64,000 nt of DNA from Chloroflexi bacterium AL-N1. Its GTDB lineage: Bacteria; Chloroflexota; Chloroflexia; Chloroflexales; Roseiflexaceae. The notes under the pieces were generated by a model. It was not told where the DNA came from. It made no database searches and worked only from the letters and a program-made list of their open reading frames with translations. Positions 1 to 7,702 of this stretch are shown piece after piece; within the stretch, counting starts at the first letter, position 1; every line of letters begins with the position of its first letter. The stretch spans positions 154,994-218,993 of the forward strand of contig WYDT01000011.1 in the NCBI GenBank assembly GCA_013122435.1, written 5' to 3'. The position numbers and the translations under genes are program-made.

Positions 1-106
1 CTAATAGCGTAAAGGTGAATGCCCACAAACCCAGCAATATGCTATGATACATGCCACACTTGGTACCTCGCATTAGTTTATTGGGTTTATGTAGGAGGGT
101 CTATTC

Positions 107-1252
107 ATGCTCGATGTGACATCGTACCGAAAGTTATTTCCGATGGTCGAGAAATATGCTTTCTTTAATCATGCGGGCGTCTCTGCGCTTAATACACATG
201 CTGCGGACGCAATGCGTACCTTTGCAGAACAATCGACCACGATCCCCTTTACTGAAGCTGGTCTTGCAGCATTTCATACAATGAACGAGTTACGCGAGCG
301 CTTTGCCACGTTGATCAACGCACGTTCTGTCGATGAAATTGTACTGATGCCCAACACTGCCGCAGGTATTAATACGGCGGCCCTGGGACTGCCCCTTCGC
401 ACAGGCGATAATGTGTTGGTCATTGACGGCGATTATCCGGCCAATATCTATCCATGGATGAATCTGGCGCATCGGGGAGTGTTGACAAAATTCGTTCCGA
501 CACACAACGGTGGGGTGGATCTGAGTCTACTCGAATCGCGAATCGACAGTCATACGCGGGTGATTGCCATGAGCACCGTCCAGTTTGCCACTGGCTTCCG
601 CAACGATGTTGTCAGTGCTGGCCAACTGTGCCGTGATCGGAATATCTATTTTGCGGTCGATGGCATTCAATCGCTGGGTGCCTTCCCGCTTGATGTGCAA
701 GCTGCCAACATCGATTTTTTATCGTGTGGCTCGCAAAAATGGTTGCTTGGACCAATGGGCGTCGGGTTTATGTATGTGCGGCGAGAGCTACTCGACGATC
801 TCATTCCTGGTCCATATGTTGGTGCCGCGAGCACGGTTGATTGGCTTAACTTCTTAGATTATAACTTTTCTCCCCTGCCAACTGCTGAGCGTTTTGCACT
901 TGGATCGCCCAACTTCATTGGTATGCACGGACTAAATGCCAGCGTTGCGCTCCTTCAGGGGGTAGGCATAGACCACGTGAGTGAACGCATTCTGTCCCTC
1001 ACCGACGTAGCCATCAACGATCTTCGGGAACGAGGCTATCGCTTGTCTGTCAGTACTGATCGAGCGCATCGTTCTGGTATTGTGATTGTTGAGGTGAATG
1101 ATCCTGAAGCAACCTGTGACCAACTGACGAAAGCAAACATTATTACGGTGGTGCGCGGGAAGGGTTTCCGTATCGCACCTCATTTTTACAATACCGAAGA
1201 AGAAATTCTGCGTGTGGGCGAAGTTCTGGATCAGGTATCGCCCGAATTATAG
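107..1252 (+). CDS. class V aminotransferase (cysteine desulfurase / kynureninase-like fold)
   Basis: A 381-residue PLP enzyme of the class V aminotransferase superfamily, presumably cytoplasmic. Visible signs are an N-terminal FFNHAG segment, an AMSTVQFATG stretch, the cofactor-facing Asp in AVDGIQSLG, and the Schiff-base lysine in SCGSQKWLLGPMG. The length is normal for the family. No active-site cysteine loop typical of true NifS/IscS is evident, so the substrate cannot be assigned. The ATG is preceded by GGAGGG about 9 bases upstream, and an extended -10-like TGCTATGAT lies at 40-48. It stands alone, about 220 bases before the biotin operon and on the same strand; a link to biotin or sulfur supply is only a guess. 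Confidence 0.85.
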   Translation: MLDVTSYRKLFPMVEKYAFFNHAGVSALNTHAADAMRTFAEQSTTIPFTEAGLAAFHTMNELRERFATLINARSVDEIVLMPNTAAGINTAALGLPLRTGDNVLVIDGDYPANIYPWMNLAHRGVLTKFVPTHNGGVDLSLLESRIDSHTRVIAMSTVQFATGFRNDVVSAGQLCRDRNIYFAVDGIQSLGAFPLDVQAANIDFLSCGSQKWLLGPMGVGFMYVRRELLDDLIPGPYVGAASTVDWLNFLDYNFSPLPTAERFALGSPNFIGMHGLNASVALLQGVGIDHVSERILSLTDVAINDLRERGYRLSVSTDRAHRSGIVIVEVNDPEATCDQLTKANIITVVRGKGFRIAPHFYNTEEEILRVGEVLDQVSPEL

Positions 1253-1473
1253 GGAATATAGCTTAAAAAGTGGCAGATAGCAGTACGTTTTTACAGAAAG
1301 GTCTGGGTAGTTATGAAAGTATAACCAGTCGTTCACCAATGTTGATAAAACAAAGGCGTGTGGCAGCTATACTACATCCATCCTAATCGCTAAGTGCACA
1401 TCATCGGTCGTGGCATGTTGTTTACCTTTCAGCAGCGGTGCCACTTGCTACTGCCGTGTGCCTGGTTATCACT

Positions 1474-2658
1474 ATGGATGTACGTCTCCAAAAGCTCCAG
1501 CGGCGTCTTGAAATGGTGCAGGCTCATCATAACTATCGCCAACTCACGACGATCACCCATAGTACTGAGCCATGGTTCACCATCAATGGTCAGCCGTTCC
1601 TCAACCTGAGTTCTAACAACTACCTCGGGCTGGCCACACACCCAGATGTGCAACATGCAGCAGCCAATGCAACCACCCATGGGTGCGGTGCCGGAGCATC
1701 ACGGCTCATCACCGGTACCACACCACTGCACCAGCAATTGGAAGCACGACTCGCACAATTTAAGGGCAGAGAACGGGCACTCTTATTCACGAGCGGCTAC
1801 ACCGCCAACATCGGCGTGATCCCGGCACTCGTAGGATCTGGCGACTTGATATTCAGCGATGCGCTCAACCACGCTAGCCTGATCGATGGATGCCGTTTAA
1901 GTCGGGCAACCTGCCATAGCTATCCCCATTGCGATGTGGCAGCCCTCGAGCAACTGCTTTCCCAGTCCGGCCAGACCCATCAAAACCAACAACGCCTAGT
2001 CGTCACAGACACCGTGTTCAGCATGGACGGAGATCTTGCACCGCTGGCCGATATCGCACGACTCTGCCAACAGTACGATGCCCTGCTCTTTGTCGATGAG
2101 GCACACGCCACCGGCTGTATTGGTCCCGGTGGTCGCGGTCTGGTGGCCCACCTGGGTCTTGAAGAGGAAGTAACCGTAACGATGAGTACCCTAAGTAAGG
2201 CTTTGGGCAATATGGGAGCCTTTGTTGCTGGTCCGACAGTTGTGATTGAGTATTTGATCAACTTTGCGCGCAGTTTTATCTTTACTACAGCGCTGCCACC
2301 CACCGTCGTCGCTGCAGCTCTCGCTGCCCTTGATACACTGGAGCATACGCCTCAACAGGTGCAACAGGTGCAACAACGCGGGGCATTTTTCCGCCGTGGT
2401 CTTCAGGAATTAGGCTTCAATACCCTGGCATCCCAAACCCATATTGTGCCGATCATGGTGGAAGACTCCGCGAAGACCTTGGAAATGGCCGCCGCACTCC
2501 GCGAAGAAGGACTCTTTGTTGTCGCGATTCGCCCCCCAACTGTTGCACATGACACTGCACGACTACGTGCATGTGTCATGGCATCACACACAGAAGATGA
2601 CCTCATCTACGCAGTAGAAGCCTTTGAGCGAGTCGGGCGACGTTTTGGTCTCATTTAA
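1474..2658 (+). CDS. bioF: 8-amino-7-oxononanoate synthase
   Basis: Condenses pimeloyl-ACP or pimeloyl-CoA with L-alanine to give 8-amino-7-oxononanoate, the first step of biotin ring assembly. The alpha-oxoamine synthase signature is clear: NLSSNNYLGLATHP, GCGAGASRLITGT, FVDEAHATG with the cofactor Asp, and the PLP lysine in TLSKALGNMG. ATG 1474 (MDVRLQKL) fits family N-termini better than an in-frame GTG at 1438; neither has a strong ribosome binding site. It is the first gene of a four-gene operon with bioA, bioD and bioB. The CoA-type versus ACP-type donor cannot be decided from the sequence. No bioC, bioH or bioW is present in the window. Confidence 0.95.
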   Translation: MDVRLQKLQRRLEMVQAHHNYRQLTTITHSTEPWFTINGQPFLNLSSNNYLGLATHPDVQHAAANATTHGCGAGASRLITGTTPLHQQLEARLAQFKGRERALLFTSGYTANIGVIPALVGSGDLIFSDALNHASLIDGCRLSRATCHSYPHCDVAALEQLLSQSGQTHQNQQRLVVTDTVFSMDGDLAPLADIARLCQQYDALLFVDEAHATGCIGPGGRGLVAHLGLEEEVTVTMSTLSKALGNMGAFVAGPTVVIEYLINFARSFIFTTALPPTVVAAALAALDTLEHTPQQVQQVQQRGAFFRRGLQELGFNTLASQTHIVPIMVEDSAKTLEMAAALREEGLFVVAIRPPTVAHDTARLRACVMASHTEDDLIYAVEAFERVGRRFGLI

Positions 2659-2665
2659 GCTGGAT

Positions 2666-2684
2666 ACCGACATGTTTTGTCGGT
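2666..2684 (+). other. short stem-loop between bioF and bioA
   Basis: ACCGACA (2666-2672) pairs perfectly with TGTCGGT (2678-2684) across a 5-base loop. It has no U-run, so it is unlikely to stop transcription. It could adjust bioF mRNA stability or bioA translation, because the bioA ribosome binding site starts just after it. Confidence 0.4.
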
Positions 2685-2700
2685 TCCTGGTGAGGGTATT

Positions 2701-4059
2701 ATGACCTTTGAAAAGCATATCGATATCACACAAACACTAGCAGATGATGACAAACGCTATCTGTGGCATCCCTTTACCCAGCAACAAGCCTGGGAGTCTG
2801 AGTCACCCGTCATTATCGAACGCGCAGAGGGAAGCTACCTTATCGATGTCGCAGGCAACCGCTACCTTGATGGCGTTTCATCGCTCTGGGTAAATGTACA
2901 TGGACATGGTCGCCCCGAAATCAATCAAGCAATTGTCGAGCAACTCAACCGGGTGGCACACTCGACGTTTCTGGGGTTGTCACATCCGCCTGGCATCACC
3001 CTGGCTCGCCGTCTGGTGGAACTGTCGCCCGGCCAACTCAACCGGGTATTTTATTCTGATACCGGCGCGGCGGCGGTCGAGATTGCGCTCAAGATGGCCT
3101 ATCAATACTGGCGCCAATGTCCCACACCACAGCCCAACCGCACCACCTTTCTCACGTTGCGGAATAGCTATCACGGCGACACGGTTGGTGCGATGAGCGT
3201 CGGTGGCATCGATCTGTTCTTTCAGATCTATCAGCATCTGTTTTTCCCTACCTACAAAGCACATTATGACCTTAATGAAATCGAGCGTATGGTAATTGCA
3301 CACAAAGATTCTCTGGTCGCAGTGGTGATGGAGCCACTTGTTCAGGGGGCGGCAGGCATGCTGGTCTATCCGTCTGGCTTCACGCGTGCCATCTGGGAAA
3401 TCGCCAAACGCCACGATCTGCTCTTTATTGTCGATGAGGTTGCAACCGGCTTTGGGAGAACCGGCACGATGTTTGCATGTGAACACGAAGGGATCGAACC
3501 AGACCTGATGGCGCTGGGCAAAGGCATCAGTGGTGGTTATCTCCCACTCGCAGCCACGCTGGCAACCGAGAGGATCTATCAGGCATTTCTGGGACAGGCC
3601 CACGAGTTCCGCACGTTCTACCATGGTCACACCTACACAGGCAACCCAGTCGTCTGTGCAGCAGCATTAGCAAGCCTGGATCTGTTTGAGCAAGATCAGA
3701 CTTTGCGCCACCTCCAACCCAAAATCGCGCAACTCCAGGAAGGGTTACCACACTTCTGGGAACTACCCATTGTTGGGGATATTCGCCAATGTGGCTTTAT
3801 GGTCGGGATCGAGTTAATGCAGAACCGCGACACACAGGCGGCCTTCGAGATTGAGCAAAAAGCGGCGATCCGTGTCGTGAAAGCAGCCCGTCAGCGTGGT
3901 GTCATCGTACGTCCGCTAGGTGACGTGGTTATTCTGATGCCACCGCTGTCTATCACAGCGGCAGAACTCGCTACTTTGCTTGATGTAGTATACGCATCGA
4001 TAGCAGCCGTCGCACAAGAACTCGACACCGTATCATACCAGAATAGGGAGGAGCAATGA
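2701..4059 (+). CDS. bioA: adenosylmethionine-8-amino-7-oxononanoate aminotransferase
   Basis: Transfers the amino group of S-adenosylmethionine to 8-amino-7-oxononanoate, making 7,8-diaminopelargonate. Class III aminotransferase features are present: WHPFTQ near the N-terminus, SDTGAAAVEIALKMA, NSYHGDTVGAMSVGG, the cofactor Asp in IVDEVATGFGRTG, the PLP lysine in ALGKGISGGYLPL, and HGHTYTGNP, which contacts the cofactor phosphate. The start at ATG 2701 is supported by GAGGG 5-9 bases upstream; an upstream in-frame TTG at 2677 is less likely. Its last codons overlap bioD by the ATGA arrangement, implying translational coupling. Confidence 0.95.
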   Translation: MTFEKHIDITQTLADDDKRYLWHPFTQQQAWESESPVIIERAEGSYLIDVAGNRYLDGVSSLWVNVHGHGRPEINQAIVEQLNRVAHSTFLGLSHPPGITLARRLVELSPGQLNRVFYSDTGAAAVEIALKMAYQYWRQCPTPQPNRTTFLTLRNSYHGDTVGAMSVGGIDLFFQIYQHLFFPTYKAHYDLNEIERMVIAHKDSLVAVVMEPLVQGAAGMLVYPSGFTRAIWEIAKRHDLLFIVDEVATGFGRTGTMFACEHEGIEPDLMALGKGISGGYLPLAATLATERIYQAFLGQAHEFRTFYHGHTYTGNPVVCAAALASLDLFEQDQTLRHLQPKIAQLQEGLPHFWELPIVGDIRQCGFMVGIELMQNRDTQAAFEIEQKAAIRVVKAARQRGVIVRPLGDVVILMPPLSITAAELATLLDVVYASIAAVAQELDTVSYQNREEQ

Positions 4060-4793
4060 GCAAAGGATTATTTGTCACCGGAACCGACACTGAAGTCGGC
4101 AAGACCATAGTCACAGCGCTGCTGGCGGTGGCACTGGTGGAGCGTGGGCTGCGTGTGGGGGTCATGAAGCCAGCAGAGAGTGGCTGTCTGCTCGAAAACG
4201 GACGTCTGGCCCCACAAGACGCGCAGTTCCTCAAACATGTCTCGGGTTGTGCTGCACCACTGGAGGTCATCAATCCCTACACATTTGCACCGCCCCTGAC
4301 CCCGGCCCTGGCTGCCGAACACGCAGGAGTCACGATTAGTCTTGGGCATATTCGCACATGTTATGAGCAATTAGCTGAAAATCATGATGTTGTCCTGGTG
4401 GAAGGTGCCGGCGGATTGTTAGCACCTTTGACCGCGACACATTCGATGCGGGATCTCGCAACCATGTTGCAGATACCAGTGCTAGTGGTTGCCGCCAATG
4501 TGCTGGGGGTAATCAACCACACCGCGCTCACTGTCACCGTAGCACAACAGGTGACCTCGGTTGTAGGGGTGGTGCTCAACACCCCACAAACCCGTGATGA
4601 CCTGGCCATCGAGACAAACGCCGAGTCGTTACGCCGCTGGGGAGGGGCACCGCTGCTGGGCAACATACCCCACCTGACAACCTTTGAACCATCAGCACTC
4701 AAAACTCATAGCACGTCCATCGATATCACCATGCTGCTGGAAAGTCTTGAATTCGATGTGGGGCTCTCCCCATCTATACAACCAAGGAGCTGA
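4056..4793 (+). CDS. bioD: ATP-dependent dethiobiotin synthetase
   Basis: Closes the ureido ring of dethiobiotin from diaminopelargonate, CO2 and ATP. The N-terminal P-loop is FVTGTDTEVGKT, the classic BioD form, followed by MKPAESG and the substrate-binding VEGAGGLLAPL motif. At 245 residues it has family length. The start overlaps the bioA stop (ATGA), and an AGGAGG-type ribosome site lies inside the end of bioA. The bioB start follows its stop by one base. Confidence 0.95.
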   Translation: MSKGLFVTGTDTEVGKTIVTALLAVALVERGLRVGVMKPAESGCLLENGRLAPQDAQFLKHVSGCAAPLEVINPYTFAPPLTPALAAEHAGVTISLGHIRTCYEQLAENHDVVLVEGAGGLLAPLTATHSMRDLATMLQIPVLVVAANVLGVINHTALTVTVAQQVTSVVGVVLNTPQTRDDLAIETNAESLRRWGGAPLLGNIPHLTTFEPSALKTHSTSIDITMLLESLEFDVGLSPSIQPRS

Positions 4794-4794
4794 G

Positions 4795-5835
4795 ATGTCC
4801 TTTCATACACTGGCTGACCAATCAATCGCTGACATGACCTTATCATACGACGCGTGTCTTGCTGTGCTGCAATGCCCGGACGAGCGCATCCTTGAACTCC
4901 TCGATGCGACATACCGGGTACGACGCCATTTTTGTGGCAATCGTGTCCATCTGCATATGCTGATCAATGCCAAAAGTGGGCTTTGTCCCGAGGATTGCCA
5001 CTACTGCTCCCAATCGAACATATCCACCGCCGAGATCGAGCGCTATCCGCTGGTGGGCATGGAGCAATTGCTAGAGGGCGCCCGCAAAGCCAAAGAAGCC
5101 CAGAGTCGTCGTTACTGCATTGCCCTGAGCACCCGTGGCGCAACCGATCACGAAATTGCCAGGTTATCAGCGGCGGTGCGCCAGATCAGAGCAATTGTTG
5201 ATATCAACATCTGTTGCAGCGTCGGGCTTATCTCCGAGGCACAGGCACAGGCACTCTACGATGCAGGAGTTGAGCAGATCAATCACAACCTGAACACGAG
5301 TGAGCGCTACTACCCATCGATCTGCACCACACACACCTATCAGGATCGTCTCAACACCTTGCAGGCCGCTCGACGCGTCGGGTTGACCTTGTGCACTGGC
5401 GCTATCTTTGGACAGGGTGAAACCGAAGAAGACATTATCGACGTAGGGCTTGCGCTGCGCGAACTCAACCCGCAATCGATCCCAGTTAACTTCCTGATCG
5501 CTATGGAAGGCACACCGCTGGCAGGGATCAACTATTTGAAACCATATGACTGTTTGCGTATTCTATGCCTGATGCGTTTACTCAACCCACGTCAGGAGAT
5601 TCGCGTGTCTGCTGGGCGGGAAGCCCATATTCGTTCGCTCCAACCATTAGCACTCTATCCGGCAAACTCGGTGTTTGTCTCCGGGTATCTGACCAGTGGT
5701 GGGCAAACTTATGAGGAAACACGGACCATGATTACCGATATGGGCTTTGAGATCGAAGAGGCGCCACACACAGACGCACTAGCACACACCGAGGAATTGG
5801 TCACAACTGTTGAGAATTATGATGAGCGGGTGTAA
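4795..5835 (+). CDS. bioB: biotin synthase (radical SAM)
   Basis: Inserts sulfur into dethiobiotin to complete biotin. The radical SAM cysteine motif is CPEDCHYC (CX3CX2C), with the neighbouring YCSQSN typical of BioB. Further family marks are the CCSVG segment carrying [2Fe-2S] ligands, NLNTSERYYPSI, and VSAGREAH with the arginine ligand. The start at ATG 4795 has AAGGAG upstream inside the end of bioD; the frame is open further upstream but that reading is not needed. Length 346 residues is normal. It is the last gene of the biotin operon; no clear terminator hairpin follows. Confidence 0.95.
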   Translation: MSFHTLADQSIADMTLSYDACLAVLQCPDERILELLDATYRVRRHFCGNRVHLHMLINAKSGLCPEDCHYCSQSNISTAEIERYPLVGMEQLLEGARKAKEAQSRRYCIALSTRGATDHEIARLSAAVRQIRAIVDINICCSVGLISEAQAQALYDAGVEQINHNLNTSERYYPSICTTHTYQDRLNTLQAARRVGLTLCTGAIFGQGETEEDIIDVGLALRELNPQSIPVNFLIAMEGTPLAGINYLKPYDCLRILCLMRLLNPRQEIRVSAGREAHIRSLQPLALYPANSVFVSGYLTSGGQTYEETRTMITDMGFEIEEAPHTDALAHTEELVTTVENYDERV

Positions 5836-5920
5836 CTGCGACCTGTGTCCTCGGGTCACAAGCGCACGACGGAAGGCATAGGACGGTGATATAAGCAAAA
5901 ACTGCGTTAACAACTACCAT

Positions 5921-5950
5921 TTGACGCACATTTTTAATATATGCTATATT
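5921..5950 (+). promoter_or_regulatory. putative promoter of the ANTAR response regulator
   Basis: TTGACG at 5921-5926 and TATATT at 5945-5950 are separated by 18 bases, a good vegetative-type match. It lies about 115 bases upstream of the chosen start of the response regulator, leaving a leader of roughly 100 bases. Confidence 0.6.
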
Positions 5951-6064
5951 GTGTATTCATAACTATACATCGCAAGACGTTATTGTGTTCATGTGTATTT
6001 ACGCAATCTCCCTTACCGCACATGTCCACGGCGGTATTTCCTTTACACTATGGAAGGAGATGGT

Positions 6065-6661
6065 ATGTCAAAACAAATACGCTTGGTCATTGCTGACGAC
6101 GAATCGCTCATTCGCATGAACTTAAAAGAGACCCTTACAGGTCTTGGATATATCGTAATTGGTGAAGCGGGGGATGGTGCCTCCGTCATTCATCAGGCCC
6201 GTCTTTTGCGACCCGATCTGGTCATTATGGATATTAAGATGCCCAAATTGGATGGCATCCAGGCGGCTAAAATATTGACGGAGGAAAATATTGCACCAGT
6301 GCTTCTGCTCACCGCATACGCCGATCAGGAACTGGTAGAGCGTGCGACAGAAGTTGGTGTAGCCAACTACTTGGTTAAGCCTGTCCGTGATTCAGATCTT
6401 GTTCCAGCGATCAGGATTGCGTTGAGTCGGTTTGCTGAATTCCAGGATATGACGAATGAGATCAAGGATCTGAAAGAGGCGCTTGAAACCCGTAAGATCG
6501 TCGAACGTGCCAAAGGGCTCCTCATGGATACTCAAGGGTTGAAAGAGCGGGAAGCCTATCGGAAGATGCAGCAAACCGCGATGAATACCCGAAAATCGTT
6601 GCAAGAAGTGGCCCAGGCCATCCTCCTTGCTGCACAGCTCGATCAAACACTAGAGTCCTAA
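6065..6661 (+). CDS. response regulator with ANTAR RNA-binding output domain
   Basis: A 198-residue two-domain regulator. Residues about 5-120 form a receiver domain with acidic pocket ADDE, phosphoacceptor Asp in DLVIMDIKMP, Thr in LLTAYA and Lys in YLVKPV. Residues about 135-195 form an ANTAR domain (ERAKGLLM, then AYRKMQQTA), which binds two-hairpin antiterminator RNAs. It therefore probably controls transcription elongation, like AmiR, NasT or EutV. The start at ATG 6065 is chosen for AAGGAG just upstream. No histidine kinase is adjacent, so the partner is elsewhere. No obvious paired-hairpin target was recognised in this window. Confidence 0.9.
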   Translation: MSKQIRLVIADDESLIRMNLKETLTGLGYIVIGEAGDGASVIHQARLLRPDLVIMDIKMPKLDGIQAAKILTEENIAPVLLLTAYADQELVERATEVGVANYLVKPVRDSDLVPAIRIALSRFAEFQDMTNEIKDLKEALETRKIVERAKGLLMDTQGLKEREAYRKMQQTAMNTRKSLQEVAQAILLAAQLDQTLES

Positions 6662-6675
6662 TACACGAACATCGG

Positions 6676-6709
6676 CAGGTTGGTCTGAATTGTCGCTTAG
6701 ACCAGCCTG
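6676..6709. terminator. possible bidirectional terminator hairpin
   Basis: CAGGTTGGTCT and AGACCAGCCTG form an 11-pair stem with one G-U pair, between the convergent response regulator and glpX genes. No long T-run follows on either strand, so factor-independent termination is uncertain. Confidence 0.45.
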
Positions 6710-6721
6710 GCGAAAACAGCC

Positions 6722-7702
6722 TTATTCCTCTGGGTCGAGTACGTGTTCAGCCATAATAAAACGGCGTGTCCCTGTGTCGCTGCGTAACACCAACGACTGT
6801 GTCTGTGCGAGATCACCACGATACCGCACCCCCTCAAGCAGCGGGCCATCAGTAATGCCTGTTGCCGCGAAAAATACCCGATCACTGGAAATCAACTGAT
6901 CACTGGTTAGAATTCGATGTATATCAAAACCAGCTTCCTTTACTGCAAGCTGTTCCACGGCACTCTGTGGTGCCAGACGGCCTAGCATCGCGCCACCAAG
7001 TGCTTTCACGCCACATGCAGCAATCAATCCCTCTGGAACGCCCCCAATACCCATGAGAATGTCGACCTTGCTATCAGGCGAGGCTGCCATAAGTGCACCA
7101 GCAATATCACCATCAGAACGGAGCATGACGCGTGCACCAGCCAGCCGTATTTCCTTGATCAGTTCAGCATGGCGCGGACGATCCAGCACAAATACAATGA
7201 GATCGCGCACAGCTTTCTGCTTGATTCGCGCAATCAAGGCCAGTGTCCAGGCAGCCGGCGCATCCATACACTCGGCTACAAGTGAGTCCCGCGCCTCACG
7301 TGCTACTACAATTTTTTCCATGTAGATAGCTGGTTTGGGTGACCATATGGTCCCACGTGGTGCCGCCGCCGCTACTGCGACAGCGCCGGGGCGTCCCTGG
7401 AGCAGAAGCTTCCTGCCATCAATAGGGTCAACAACGACATCCATGGCGGGCCCCTGACCAGAGCCCACCTGCCGATTTGTTTCCAGCAACGTGCGGGTCG
7501 CCAGTTTTTCTTCCTCGCCAATCACAATGCGACCATCGAACTCGAGCATATCCAGCGCCTGTGCCATTGCTTCAGTCGCTGCTAAATCCGCTTCGTCACG
7601 TTTGCCAACACCCATCCAGCGACCAGCCACACATGCGGCGGCTTCAGTTACACGCACCAGATCGAAACCCCAATTGCGAAAGGAAGCGAGTTTACTCATC
7701 AT
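6722..7702 (-). CDS. glpX: class II fructose-1,6-bisphosphatase (GlpX family)
   Basis: Hydrolyses fructose-1,6-bisphosphate to fructose-6-phosphate in gluconeogenesis. The GlpX fold is recognised from FDGRIVIGEEE, VVDPIDG, ARVMLRSDGDIAGA and MGIGGVPEGLIAA. Family members usually have DPIEGT or DPIDGT, with the threonine implicated in catalysis; here the motif reads DPIDGR, so the threonine is replaced. Two ATGs start the gene (7702 and 7699), following GGAGG; the second has the better spacing. The start overlaps the stop of the upstream SulP gene, so the two are translationally coupled. Activity is uncertain because of the substitution; a SulP-associated phosphatase role is an alternative. 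Confidence 0.85.
   Translation of the reverse strand: MMSKLASFRNWGFDLVRVTEAAACVAGRWMGVGKRDEADLAATEAMAQALDMLEFDGRIVIGEEEKLATRTLLETNRQVGSGQGPAMDVVVDPIDGRKLLLQGRPGAVAVAAAAPRGTIWSPKPAIYMEKIVVAREARDSLVAECMDAPAAWTLALIARIKQKAVRDLIVFVLDRPRHAELIKEIRLAGARVMLRSDGDIAGALMAASPDSKVDILMGIGGVPEGLIAACGVKALGGAMLGRLAPQSAVEQLAVKEAGFDIHRILTSDQLISSDRVFFAATGITDGPLLEGVRYRGDLAQTQSLVLRSDTGTRRFIMAEHVLDPEE

Noticed and set aside
2980..3630. 216-codon minus-strand open frame inside bioA
   Set aside because: Fully overlaps a clear bioA; its protein has no recognisable domain and the strand is wrong for the operon.
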